A stretch of DNA of 64,000 bases from Streptomyces lasiicapitis. GTDB taxonomy: Bacteria; Actinomycetota; Actinomycetes; Streptomycetales; Streptomycetaceae. The stretch lies in assembly GCF_014646335.1 (NCBI RefSeq), contig NZ_BMNG01000012.1, positions 122,906 through 186,905 on the forward strand. The letters are read 5' to 3'. This document shows positions 1-11,298 of the stretch, piece by piece. The notes beneath the pieces were generated by a model, which did no database searches, was not told the DNA's origin, and saw only the letters and a list, made by a program, of their open reading frames with translations. Both the position numbers and the translations under genes were made by a program. Position 1 is the first letter of the stretch. Every line of letters begins with the position of its first letter.

Positions 1-110
1 CGCGGCTTCGCCTTGGGCGCCTTGGCCTTCCGCACACTCTCCCGAATGAGCGCAAGCTGCTCGGGCACGGCGCCCTCCGCACCACCCGACTGACCGTTCT
101 CGCTGCTCAC
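1..110 (-). CDS. priA: Primosomal protein N' (PriA), N-terminal fragment
   Basis: Only the first 36 codons lie in the window; the gene runs off the left edge. Translation from the GTG at 108-110 gives VSSENGQSGG, then PEQLALIRESVRKAKAPKAK, which matches the N-terminus I recall for Streptomyces PriA, the gene normally found directly after metK. PriA is the replication-restart factor; actinobacterial versions often lack an intact helicase motif, but that part is outside the window. No clear Shine-Dalgarno sequence precedes the GTG. The identification rests on a short N-terminal match plus synteny. Confidence 0.7.
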   Translation of the reverse strand, partial: MSSENGQSGGAEGAVPEQLALIRESVRKAKAPKAKP

Positions 111-205
111 AGCCAAATTCCTACCAGACGCGACTGACAGCGCCGACTTGAGCCGGGACGATCGACGGCTCGGCGGCCACCGGCCCGGCCGACCGGAGAC
201 GGAAG

Positions 206-243
206 CGAGGCCCGGCCCTCCCCGAAGGGAGCGCCGGGCCTCG
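206..243 (-). terminator. Hairpin terminator after metK
   Basis: An 11-bp perfect stem (206-216 with 233-243) encloses a second 5-bp stem (218-222 with 227-231) closed by a CGAA tetraloop. It lies 24 nt beyond the metK stop codon. There is no long T-tract, as is common for Streptomyces terminators. The rest of 111-266 shows nothing else I can name. Confidence 0.75.
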
Positions 244-266
244 CCCGATGCACTGAACCGCTGGAC

Positions 267-1475
267 CTACAGGCCAACGGCCTTCCGCAGCGCCTCGACC
301 CGGTCCGTCCGCTCCCACGTGAAGTCGGGGACGGCGCGGCCGAAGTGGCCGTACGCGGCGGTCTGGGCGTAGATGGGGCGCAGGAGGTCCAGGTCGCGGA
401 TGATCGCGGCCGGGCGGAGGTCGAAGACCTCGCTGATGGCGGTCTCGATCTTCTCCGTGTCGACCTTGGCGGTGCCGAAGGTCTCGACGAACAGGCCCAC
501 CGGCTCGGCCTTGCCGATCGCGTAGGCCACCTGGACCTCGCAGCGGGCCGCGAGGCCGGCCGCGACGACGTTCTTGGCGACCCAGCGCATGGCGTAGGCG
601 GCGGAGCGGTCGACCTTGGACGGGTCCTTGCCGGAGAAGGCGCCGCCGCCGTGGCGGGCCATGCCGCCGTAGGTGTCGATGATGATCTTGCGGCCGGTCA
701 GGCCGGCGTCGCCCATCGGGCCGCCGATCTCGAAGCGGCCGGTGGGGTTGACCAGGAGGCGGTAGCCCTCGGTCTCCAGCTTGATGCCGTCGTCGAGGAG
801 CGCCTTCAGCTCGGGCTCGACCACGAATTCGCGGATGTCGGGCGCGAGGAGGGAGTCCAGGTCGATGTCGCTCGCGTGCTGCGAGGAGACGACGACCGTG
901 TCGAGGCGGACGGCCTTGTCGCCGTCGTACTCGATGGTGACCTGGGTCTTGCCGTCGGGGCGCAGGTAGGGGATGGTCCCGTTCTTGCGGACCTCGGACA
1001 GGCGGCGCGAGAGGCGGTGCGCGAGGTGGATCGGGAGCGGCATGAGCTCCGGGGTCTCGTCGCAGGCGTAGCCGAACATCAGGCCCTGGTCGCCCGCGCC
1101 CTGCTTGTCGAGCTCGTCCTCATCGCCTTCGACACGCTTCTCGTACGCGGTGTCGACACCCTGGGCGATGTCCGGGGACTGGGCCCCGATGGACACCGAC
1201 ACGCCGCAGGAGGCGCCGTCGAAGCCCTTCTTCGAGGAGTCGTAGCCGATCTCGAGGATCTTGTCGCGCACGAGCTGGGCGATCGGCGCGTACGCCTTCG
1301 TCGTGACCTCACCGGCGACGTGCACGAGGCCGGTGGTGATGAGCGTTTCGACGGCGACCCTGGAGGTCGGGTCCTCGCGCAGAAGCGCGTCGAGGATGGT
1401 GTCGCTGATCTGGTCGGCGATCTTGTCGGGGTGACCCTCGGTCACGGACTCCGAGGTGAAGAGACGGCGGGACAC
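267..1475 (-). CDS. metK: S-adenosylmethionine synthetase
   Basis: Makes S-adenosylmethionine from methionine and ATP in the cytoplasm. The 402-residue product has the family landmarks: GHPDK near residue 14, GAGDQGLMFGY in the middle, and the lysine-rich phosphate-binding stretch GGGAFSGKDPSKVDRSAAY. A GTG start at 1473-1475 is preferred because AGGGAG lies 6 nt upstream and the product then begins VSRRLFTSESVTEGHPDK, the usual N-terminus; the open frame continues upstream to 1544 but the extra residues do not look like MetK. A 282-nt spacer with paired segments separates it from coaBC upstream. Confidence 0.97.
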   Translation of the reverse strand: MSRRLFTSESVTEGHPDKIADQISDTILDALLREDPTSRVAVETLITTGLVHVAGEVTTKAYAPIAQLVRDKILEIGYDSSKKGFDGASCGVSVSIGAQSPDIAQGVDTAYEKRVEGDEDELDKQGAGDQGLMFGYACDETPELMPLPIHLAHRLSRRLSEVRKNGTIPYLRPDGKTQVTIEYDGDKAVRLDTVVVSSQHASDIDLDSLLAPDIREFVVEPELKALLDDGIKLETEGYRLLVNPTGRFEIGGPMGDAGLTGRKIIIDTYGGMARHGGGAFSGKDPSKVDRSAAYAMRWVAKNVVAAGLAARCEVQVAYAIGKAEPVGLFVETFGTAKVDTEKIETAISEVFDLRPAAIIRDLDLLRPIYAQTAAYGHFGRAVPDFTWERTDRVEALRKAVGL

Positions 1476-1581
1476 ATCGCTCCCTGTGGTTGCAGCGGCT
1501 GCTGGCTGATCATTGGCGGGCGGGCCGAGAGCTGCGCTCGACACCGTCCGAGACCAGTTTATCGGTCGCGCTCCTCCGCGT

Positions 1582-1616
1582 GGTCACCTGTCTCGCTCCA
1601 TGGGAGCGCTGTGACC
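1582..1616 (-). promoter_or_regulatory. Paired segment in the metK upstream region
   Basis: Between coaBC and metK, GGTCAC (1582-1587) pairs with GTGACC (1611-1616), and inside it CGCTCC (1594-1599) pairs with GGAGCG (1603-1608) around a 3-nt loop. The structure is about 110 nt before the metK start. It could be part of a leader RNA or a protein operator; I do not recognise a named riboswitch fold. Two further stems (1658-1664 with 1689-1695; 1700-1704 with 1718-1722) lie nearer the coaBC stop and may terminate coaBC. Confidence 0.4.
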
Positions 1617-1757
1617 TGCGGCACTGCATTGTGCGATACGACGATCGGTCTGCACCAGAGGGCCTGCCGCCCGAATTCGCAGGGTTTGGGCCCTCCACCG
1701 GGGCGGAAGTGATATTCGCCCCAGTTTTCGGACAGCATGCCCCAGATTCACCGTGGT

Positions 1758-2963
1758 TCACACCAGGCGCTGGACCACCAGGTCCCAGATCGTGTCCGCG
1801 AGATCCTCCTTGGGCCCGTACGGAACCGGGGTCTCACTGCCGTCGGCGCCGAGCACGATCGCCTCGTTCTGCTCAGAGCCGAATGTCTTACGCTCACCGA
1901 CCTCGTTCACGACGAGCAGGTCGCAGCCCTTGCGGGCGAGCTTGGCGCGGCCGTTGGCCAGGACGTCGTCCGTCTCGGCGGCGAAGCCGACGACGACCTG
2001 GCCCGCACGGGGGCGGTCGCCCGCGATCTCGGCCAGGATGTCCGGATTGCGGACGAGGGCGATGGGTGCCGGGGCCTCGCCGTCCTTCTTCTTGATCTTT
2101 CCGGTGGCGTACGTCTCCGGGCGGAAGTCGGCCACGGCTGCGGCCATCACCACGGCGTCGGCGTCCGCGGCGGCCTTCAGGACGGCCTCGCGGAGCTGCA
2201 CGGCGGTGCCGACGGGCACGATGTCGACGCCCGCAGGGTCCGGCAGGGCCGTGTTGGCCGCGAGGAGGGTGACGCGGGCGCCACGGGCCGCCGCGCTGCG
2301 GGCGAGCGCGTAGCCCTGCTTGCCGGAGGAGCGGTTGCCGAGGAAGCGCACCGGGTCCAGCGGCTCTCGGGTGCCGCCCGCGCTGACCACGACATGTCGT
2401 CCGGCGAGGTCCTGGGCGGGGCGATCGCCCCGGGCGAGGAGGCGGCGTACGACGTCGAAGAGCTCGGCGGGCTCCGGGAAGCGGCCCTTGCCGGTGTCGA
2501 CGCCGGTGAGGCGGCCGACGGCGGGCTCGACGACGAGGGCGCCGCGGCGGCGCAGCGTGGCGACGTTCTCCTGGGTGGCCGGGTGCTCCCACATCTCCGT
2601 GTGCATGGCCGGGGCGAAGACGACCGGACAGCGGGCGGTGAGGAGCGTGTTCGTGAGGAGGTCGTCGGCCAGGCCGTGAGCGGCCTTCGCGAGCATGTCG
2701 GCCGTGGCGGGCGCGACGATCACGAGGTCGGCGCCCTGTCCGATGCGTACGTGCGGCACCTCGTGGACGTCCGACCAGACCTCCGTGGAGACCGGGTGGC
2801 CGGACAGCGCCGACCAGGTCGCGGCGCCGACGAAGTGCAGCGCGGACTCGGTGGGCACGACGCGCACGTCGTGGCCGGACTCGGTGAGCCGGCGCAGCAG
2901 CTCGCACGCCTTGTAGGCGGCGATTCCGCCGCTGACCCCCAGAACGACCTTCGGCTTGTCCAC
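1758..2963 (-). CDS. coaBC: Bifunctional phosphopantothenoylcysteine decarboxylase / synthetase
   Basis: Catalyses two steps of coenzyme A synthesis: joining cysteine to 4'-phosphopantothenate (CoaB) and decarboxylating the product (CoaC). The N-terminal half is a flavoprotein of the HFCD family (VLGVSGGIAAYKACELLRR, with PAMHTEMW near the active site). The C-terminal half carries the synthetase signature GGTREPLDPVRF followed by NRSSGKQG. I start at the GTG 2961-2963 (401 aa, VDKPKVVLGVSGG) because GGGGAGG lies 5 nt upstream; an ATG at 2997-2999 would add 12 unsupported residues. It follows rpoZ after a strong hairpin, so expression may depend on read-through or its own promoter. Confidence 0.96.
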   Translation of the reverse strand: MDKPKVVLGVSGGIAAYKACELLRRLTESGHDVRVVPTESALHFVGAATWSALSGHPVSTEVWSDVHEVPHVRIGQGADLVIVAPATADMLAKAAHGLADDLLTNTLLTARCPVVFAPAMHTEMWEHPATQENVATLRRRGALVVEPAVGRLTGVDTGKGRFPEPAELFDVVRRLLARGDRPAQDLAGRHVVVSAGGTREPLDPVRFLGNRSSGKQGYALARSAAARGARVTLLAANTALPDPAGVDIVPVGTAVQLREAVLKAAADADAVVMAAAVADFRPETYATGKIKKKDGEAPAPIALVRNPDILAEIAGDRPRAGQVVVGFAAETDDVLANGRAKLARKGCDLLVVNEVGERKTFGSEQNEAIVLGADGSETPVPYGPKEDLADTIWDLVVQRLV

Positions 2964-3003
2964 CCGTGCCTCCCCGCACTCGAAAACGTACGACTCCATG
3001 ACA

Positions 3004-3042
3004 CACCACGGGCCCGGCAGGTGCTCTGCCGGGCCCGTGGTG
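3004..3042 (-). terminator. Strong hairpin between rpoZ and coaBC
   Basis: A perfect 17-bp stem (3004-3020 with 3026-3042) with a 5-nt loop begins 24 nt after the rpoZ stop. The minus-strand sequence after the stem is not T-rich, so it may act as a partial terminator or a processing site rather than a full stop. Confidence 0.75.
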
Positions 3043-3065
3043 GAAAAAGTGATGCTTGGCGCTGC

Positions 3066-3338
3066 TCAGGTCGCGGGGGCCTCGACGGCCTCGGACGTCA
3101 GCAGGCCCGCGTTGATCTCGCGGAGCGCGATCGACAGCGGCTTCTCGTGGACGTGGGTGTCCACCAGCGGGCCGACGTACTCCAGGAGGCCCTCGCCGAG
3201 CTGCGAGTAGTACGCGTTGATCTGACGGGCGCGCTTGGCGGCGTAGATCACAAGGCTGTACTTCGAGTCGGTTGCCTCGAGCAGCTCATCAATCGGCGGG
3301 TTGATGATGCCCTCGGGCGCGGTAATGGAAGAGGACAC
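3066..3338 (-). CDS. rpoZ: RNA polymerase omega subunit
   Basis: The omega subunit aids assembly and stability of RNA polymerase. The 90-aa product includes PEGIINPPIDELLEATDSKY and the YAAKRARQINAYY core typical of actinobacterial omega. I choose the GTG at 3336-3338 (VSSSITAPEG), preceded by GGAAGG, over the longer open frame that starts at 3368, because the family begins at this point. It lies 52 nt after gmk, so gmk-rpoZ is probably one transcript, as in many bacteria. Confidence 0.96.
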   Translation of the reverse strand: MSSSITAPEGIINPPIDELLEATDSKYSLVIYAAKRARQINAYYSQLGEGLLEYVGPLVDTHVHEKPLSIALREINAGLLTSEAVEAPAT

Positions 3339-3390
3339 TCTCTGCCTTCCGAAGGGGGTCAAGATCACGTCAAGATCTCAGGGGTGAAGA

Positions 3391-3984
3391 TCAAACAACT
3401 TTCATCAAGGCTAGCAGCTCGCGGGCCACATCCTCGACCGAGGTGTTGACCAGGGTGGTGTCGAACTCTGCCTCGGCGGCCAGTTCGACGCGTGCGGCCT
3501 CCAGCCTGCGCTCGATGACCTCGGGCGGCTCCGTACCCCGGCCGGTGAGCCGGCGCACCAGCTCCTCCCAGCTCGGCGGGGCCAGGAAGACCAGCTGTGC
3601 CTCGGACATCGACTCGCGCACCAGACGGGCACCCTGCAGATCGATCTCAAGGAGGACCGGAACACCCGATTCCAGGTGTTCCATGACCGCACGGCGCGGT
3701 GTGCCGTAGCGGTTGCCCGCGAATTCCGCCCATTCCAGGAGCTCGCCGTTGGCGATCAGCTTGTCCATCTCGTCGTCGGAGACGAAGAAATAGTGGACAC
3801 CGTCGCGCTCGCCTGGGCGCGGCTTGCGGGTCGTCGCCGAGACCGAGAGCCAGACCTCGGGGTGTTCTTTGCGCATATGAGCGACGACCGTGCTCTTGCC
3901 GACCCCGGAGGGGCCGGAGAGCACGGTCAGCCGCGGACGTACGTCCGGGGGTACGGGGGTCGTCCCCCGGGGTGTTGCAGCCAT
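3391..3984 (-). CDS. gmk: Guanylate kinase
   Basis: Phosphorylates GMP to GDP with ATP. The 197-aa product has a P-loop GPSGVGKST at about residues 24-32, the GMP-binding region SVSATTRKPRPGE, and YFFVSDDEM followed by WAEFAGNRYGTP. The N-terminus carries about 18 extra residues before the core, which is common in Streptomyces. It sits between mihF and rpoZ on the same strand; 62 nt separate it from mihF. Confidence 0.97.
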   Translation of the reverse strand: MAATPRGTTPVPPDVRPRLTVLSGPSGVGKSTVVAHMRKEHPEVWLSVSATTRKPRPGERDGVHYFFVSDDEMDKLIANGELLEWAEFAGNRYGTPRRAVMEHLESGVPVLLEIDLQGARLVRESMSEAQLVFLAPPSWEELVRRLTGRGTEPPEVIERRLEAARVELAAEAEFDTTLVNTSVEDVARELLALMKVV

Positions 3985-4046
3985 GCAGCGATTATCCAGC
4001 TTCTCGGGACTGCCTGAGACCAGGTGCCCAGGAAGTCCCGAGACAG

Positions 4047-4370
4047 TCAGGCCCCGCTGCCGCCGAACTCGCGCTCGAGCGACGCGATCTGGTTGGAGCC
4101 GAGCCCGCGCACGCGGCGGCTCTCGGAAATGCCGAGGCGCTCCATGATCTGCTTGGCGCGGACCTTGCCCACGCCCGGCAGGGACTCCAGGAGGGCGGAG
4201 ACCTTCATCTTGCCGATGACGTCGTTCTCCTGGCCCTGCTTGATGACCTCGTGAAGGGAGGCGCCGGAGTGCTTGAGTCGATTCTTGACCTCGGCCCGCT
4301 CCCGGCGAGCCGCGGCGGCCTTTTCGAGCGCGGCTGCGCGCTGTTCAGGGGTAAGGGGCGGAAGAGCCAC
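4047..4370 (-). CDS. mihF: Actinobacterial integration host factor (sIHF/mIHF)
   Basis: A nucleoid-associated, sequence-tolerant DNA-binding protein unrelated to enterobacterial IHF, known in Streptomyces to affect nucleoid shape, sporulation and antibiotic production. The 107-aa product (VALPPLTPEQRAAALEKAAA) has a long basic N-terminal helix and a helix-two-turn-helix-like segment LLESLPGVGKVRAKQIMERL that contacts DNA. The GTG at 4368-4370 is the start used by the family; the longer open frame upstream lacks similarity. A good promoter is visible upstream at 4418-4446. Confidence 0.96.
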   Translation of the reverse strand: MALPPLTPEQRAAALEKAAAARRERAEVKNRLKHSGASLHEVIKQGQENDVIGKMKVSALLESLPGVGKVRAKQIMERLGISESRRVRGLGSNQIASLEREFGGSGA

Positions 4371-4417
4371 GCCTACGTCACCTCGGATGTCGAACTGTCG
4401 GATACGGACCGGTGAGG

Positions 4418-4446
4418 AACCTAGTCGCCCCACACCAGGGGAGCAA
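4418..4446 (-). promoter_or_regulatory. Predicted mihF promoter
   Basis: On the minus strand TTGCTC (4441-4446) and TAGGTT (4418-4423) are separated by 17 nt. The -10 fits the Streptomyces vegetative consensus well and the -35 matches four of six bases. Transcription would start near 4411, giving a leader of about 40 nt with GAGGTGA before the GTG start. Confidence 0.6.
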
Positions 4447-4718
4447 CGCGCAACGCACTTGCCCGTTGGCTCTCGTCGGAGACTAGCGGCCATGGCCGCC
4501 GGAGTCAGCGAGAACGAACGAAAAGTCCTGGTCAGCCTGCGCCGAGCCCGGCATAAAGGGCATTTCACCCCTGTTTTGGCCGGGTGTCGCGTAAGCAACG
4601 CGTCAGTTCGGCGCGTGTACGTCGTCGTCGGCGTCTCCCCGGAACACGAAATCCGCACCCGGAAACGCCTTTCTGTCCCCCCGACGTGCGCTCTCGTCGA
4701 AAGAAGTCCAGAGGCCCG

Positions 4719-4747
4719 CGCGGCGCCGGCCGTAAGCCCGCGCCGCG
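4719..4747 (-). terminator. Possible terminator of the pyr operon
   Basis: An 8-bp GC stem (4719-4726 with 4740-4747) with a 13-nt loop lies about 35 nt beyond the pyrF stop. No T-tract follows. It is a modest structure, and other pairings around the repeated GTCGAC motifs are possible. Confidence 0.45.
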
Positions 4748-4781
4748 TCGACGAGAGGGTTACGCGGTGTCGACAAGGCGC

Positions 4782-5627
4782 CTACGCGGCGTCGACCGCG
4801 ACCCGCACCTCGTCCGCGAACCGCGCCGCCGCGTCCCGCAGCGCGCCCGCGTCGGGCCCCGCCTTCAGGACGCCCCGGCTGACGTTCGGCACGACATTGC
4901 GCACGGCCGCGCCGAAGACCCGCGGCAGATCGGCCGGCGTCGCCCCCTGCGCCCCGATGCCCGGCGCGAGCAGCGGCCCGTTGATGTCGAGGTCGAACGT
5001 CGACAGATCGCCGAGCGTGGCCCCGACGACCGCGCCGTACGACCCCATGGGCGCCGCGCCCGCGTTCTCGGCCGCGAGGTGCCCCAGCATGGTCGCCCCG
5101 ATGCTCCGGCCGTCCTCGCGCACCGCGCGCTGCACCTCGGCGCCCTCCGGGTTGGAGGTGAGGGCGAGCACGAAGAGGCCCGCGCCGTTCTCCCTGGCCA
5201 GGTCGACGGCGGGGGCGAGGGAGCCGTAGCCCAGGTAGGGCGAGACGGTCAGCGCGTCCGAGAACAGCGGCGCGTCCTTGTGCAGGAAGGTCTCGGCGTA
5301 CGCGGCCATGGTGGAGCCGATGTCGCCGCGCTTGGCGTCCATGACGACCAGGCCGCCCGCCGCGCGCAGGTCCGCGACCGCCCGCTCCAGGACCGCGATG
5401 CCCCGCGAGCCGAAGCGCTCGAAGAACGCCGACTGCGGCTTGAAGACGGCGACCTGGTCGGCCAGGGCGTCGACGACGGCGCGGGTGAAGGACTCCAGTC
5501 CCTGGATGTCGTCGTTCAGGCCCCAGGCGGCGAGCAGTGAGGCGTGCGGGTCGATGCCGACGCACAGCGGGCCGCGGGTGTCCATGGCGTGGCGCAGCCG
5601 GGCGCCGAAGGGTTCCAGGGGGCTCAT
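4782..5627 (-). CDS. pyrF: Orotidine 5'-phosphate decarboxylase
   Basis: Last step of UMP synthesis: decarboxylation of orotidine 5'-phosphate. The 281-aa product carries the catalytic DxKxxD motif as DAKRGD (residues 97-102) inside VVMDAKRGDIGST, typical of the longer group of PyrF proteins found in actinobacteria, and IDPHASLLAAWG near the N-terminus. The ATG at 5625-5627 overlaps the pyrD stop codon in an ATGA, so translation is probably coupled. It is the last gene of the pyr operon. Confidence 0.96.
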   Translation of the reverse strand: MSPLEPFGARLRHAMDTRGPLCVGIDPHASLLAAWGLNDDIQGLESFTRAVVDALADQVAVFKPQSAFFERFGSRGIAVLERAVADLRAAGGLVVMDAKRGDIGSTMAAYAETFLHKDAPLFSDALTVSPYLGYGSLAPAVDLARENGAGLFVLALTSNPEGAEVQRAVREDGRSIGATMLGHLAAENAGAAPMGSYGAVVGATLGDLSTFDLDINGPLLAPGIGAQGATPADLPRVFGAAVRNVVPNVSRGVLKAGPDAGALRDAAARFADEVRVAVDAA

Positions 5628-6736
5628 GCTGCGGAGGCCTTTCGGGTGTCGGCGCCGACGGCTTCGGCGAGCGTGGCGTAGGGGGAGGTGGCGAGGCGGG
5701 CGGCGAGGCCCTTGTGGATCCCGCGCGCCCAGAACGGGCCCTCGTAGATGAACGCGCTGTAGCCCTGTACCAGCGTGGCGCCCGCGAGGATGCGCTGCCA
5801 GGCGTCCTCGGCGTTCTCGATGCCGCCGACGCCCACCAGGGTGATCCGGTCGCCCACGCGCGCGTAGAGGCGGCTCAGGACCTCCAGGGAGCGCTCCTTG
5901 AGGGGCGCGCCGGACAGACCGCCGGTCTCCGCGACGAGCGCCGGGTCGGAGACGAGCCCGAGGCCCTCGCGCGCGATGGTGGTGTTCGTGGCGATGATGC
6001 CGTCCAGGCCGAGCTCGACGGCGAGGTCGGCGACCGCGTCGACGTCCTCGTCGGCGAGGTCGGGCGCGATCTTCACGAGCAGCGGGACGCGGCGGCCCTC
6101 GACGCTGCGGTCCGCGGCCTCGCGCACCGCGCTGAGCAGGGGGCGCAGCGACTCCGTCGCCTGGAGGTTGCGCAGGCCCGGCGTGTTCGGCGAGGAGACG
6201 TTGACGACCAGGTAGTCGGCGTGGCGGGCGAGGCGCTCGGTGGACTTCACGTAGTCGGCGGCGGCCTCGGGCTCCGGCACGACCTTCGTCTTGCCGATGT
6301 TGACGCCGACGACGCCCCTGAAGACGGGCGTGCGGGCCGCCAGGCGGGCCGCCACGGCCGCGGAGCCCTCGTTGTTGAAGCCCATGCGGTTGATCAGCGC
6401 GCGGTCCGGCACGAGGCGGAAGAGGCGCTTCTTGGGGTTGCCGGGCTGCGGCTCGCCGGTGACCGTACCGATCTCGATGTGGTCGAAGCCGAGCATCGTC
6501 ATGCCGTCGATCGCGACAGCGTTCTTGTCGAACCCGGCGGCGAGTCCGAAGGGGCCGTGCATGCGCAGGCCGAAGGCCTCGGTGCGCAGCTCCTTGAAGC
6601 GCGGGGCGAGGGCGGCGGCGACGAAGGTGCGCAGCACGGGGACGCGGGCCGCGAGACGGATCCAGCGGAAGGCCAGGTGGTGGGCCTGCTCGGGGTCCAT
6701 CCGCTTGAAGACCAGGCGGAAGAAGAGTTTGTACAT
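5624..6736 (-). CDS. pyrD: Dihydroorotate dehydrogenase (quinone), class 2
   Basis: Oxidises dihydroorotate to orotate, passing electrons through FMN to menaquinone at the membrane. The 370-aa product begins with the amphipathic segment YKLFFRLVFKRMDPEQAHH that tethers class 2 enzymes to the membrane. NVSSPNTPGLRN contains the catalytic serine (S182), and GVGGIENAEDAW lies in the FMN phosphate site. The gene overlaps pyrF by 4 nt. A hairpin lies between it and carB, so pyrD-pyrF may be expressed at a lower or different level from carAB. Confidence 0.97.
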   Translation of the reverse strand: MYKLFFRLVFKRMDPEQAHHLAFRWIRLAARVPVLRTFVAAALAPRFKELRTEAFGLRMHGPFGLAAGFDKNAVAIDGMTMLGFDHIEIGTVTGEPQPGNPKKRLFRLVPDRALINRMGFNNEGSAAVAARLAARTPVFRGVVGVNIGKTKVVPEPEAAADYVKSTERLARHADYLVVNVSSPNTPGLRNLQATESLRPLLSAVREAADRSVEGRRVPLLVKIAPDLADEDVDAVADLAVELGLDGIIATNTTIAREGLGLVSDPALVAETGGLSGAPLKERSLEVLSRLYARVGDRITLVGVGGIENAEDAWQRILAGATLVQGYSAFIYEGPFWARGIHKGLAARLATSPYATLAEAVGADTRKASAA

Positions 6737-6816
6737 GGGGGGCTGTCCTCGGTGTCCTCAGTGTCCTCGGAGTCCTCATGAGGCATGCGGCGTTCTCGTG
6801 GTGCATGCGGCACGAG

Positions 6817-6846
6817 GAGGGGGACACCGCATCCGGTGTCCCCCTC
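6817..6846 (-). terminator. Hairpin between carB and pyrD
   Basis: A perfect 13-bp stem (6817-6829 with 6834-6846) with a 4-nt loop starts 8 nt after the carB stop and 80 nt before pyrD. It probably reduces read-through inside the operon. Repeats of a TGTCCTC-like motif follow at 6740-6780. Confidence 0.7.
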
Positions 6847-6854
6847 GTGGGCTG

Positions 6855-10155
<3,301 letters not shown>

Positions 10156-10163
<8 letters not shown>

Positions 10164-11298
10164 GCTGGCCCTCCATCAGGGTGGTGAAGCGGTCGAAGAG
10201 GTACGCGGCGTCGTGCGGGCCGGCGGCCGCCTCGGGGTGGTACTGGACGCTGAACGCGGGCTGGTCGAGGAGCTGGAGGCCCTCGACGACCTGGTCGTTG
10301 AGGCACACGTGGGAGACCTCGGCGCGGCCGTAGGGGGTGTCGGAGACCTTGTCCAGGGGCGCGTCGACGGCGAAGCCGTGGTTGTGCGCGGTGACCTCGA
10401 CCTTGCCCGTGGTGCGGTCCTGCACGGGCTGGTTGATGCCGCGGTGGCCGTACTTCAGCTTGTACGTGCCGAAGCCGAGGGCGCGGCCGAGGATCTGGTT
10501 GCCGAAGCAGATGCCGAACAGCGGCGTCCTGCGCTTCAGGACCTCCTGCATGACGGCGACGGGGCCGTCGGCCGTGGCGGGGTCGCCGGGGCCGTTGGAG
10601 AAGAACACGCCGTCAGGGTTGACCGCGTACACGTCCTCGGCGGTGGCAGTGGCGGGCAGCACGTGCACCTCGATGCCGCGCTCGGCCATGCGCTGCGGGG
10701 TCATGCCCTTGATGCCGAGGTCGACGGCGGCGACCGTGAACCTCTTGGTGCCGATCGCGGGGACGACGTACGTCTCCTTGGTGGCGACCTCCGCGGACAG
10801 GTTCGCGCCCTTCATCTGCGGGGCGGCCTGCACCTTGGCGAGCAGATCACTGTCTACGGAGACGGCGTCCCCGGAGAAGATGCCGACGCGCATGGCGCCG
10901 CGCTCACGCAGGTGGCGGGTCAGGGCGCGGGTGTCGATGCCGCTGATGCCCACCACACCCTGGCGCTCCAACTCCTCGTCCAGGGAGCGCTTGGCGCGCC
11001 AGTTGGAGGGCACGCGCGCGGGGTCGCGCACGACGTAGCCGGAGACCCAGATCCGCTGCGACTCGTCGTCCTCGTCGTTGACGCCGGTGTTGCCGACGTG
11101 CGGGGCGGTCATCACGACGACCTGGCGGTGGTACGAGGGGTCGGTGAGGGTCTCCTGGTAGCCGGTCATGCCGGTGGAGAACACCGCCTCCCCGAAGGTC
11201 TCCCCCACGGCCCCGTAGGCACGCCCGCGGAAGATGCGGCCGTCCTCCAGGACGAGTACTGCGGGAGTTTTGGCGGCTCCCCGAGTGGAGGTCGTCAT
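10156..11298 (-). CDS. carA: Carbamoyl-phosphate synthase small (glutaminase) subunit
   Basis: Hydrolyses glutamine and channels ammonia to CarB. The 380-aa protein has an N-terminal CPSase small-chain domain (LEDGRIFRGRAYGA) and a C-terminal class I amidotransferase domain with nucleophile C264 in FGICFGNQ and the His-Glu pair in QYHPEAAAGPHD. The ATG at 11296-11298 overlaps the stop of the upstream membrane protein gene in an ATGA, so I reject the longer upstream frame. Confidence 0.97.

Larger units (their letters stand above)
4371..4781. other. Intergenic region between pyrF and mihF (411 nt)
   Basis: This gap holds the predicted mihF promoter (4418-4446) and a hairpin after pyrF (4719-4747). 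Open frames crossing it on either strand have no recognisable product and appear to be shadows. Nothing else in it can be named. Confidence 0.7.

Noticed and set aside
1476..1757. A named S-adenosylmethionine riboswitch upstream of metK
   Set aside because: I could not match the conserved core of any SAM class; only generic stems are visible, so no riboswitch is annotated.
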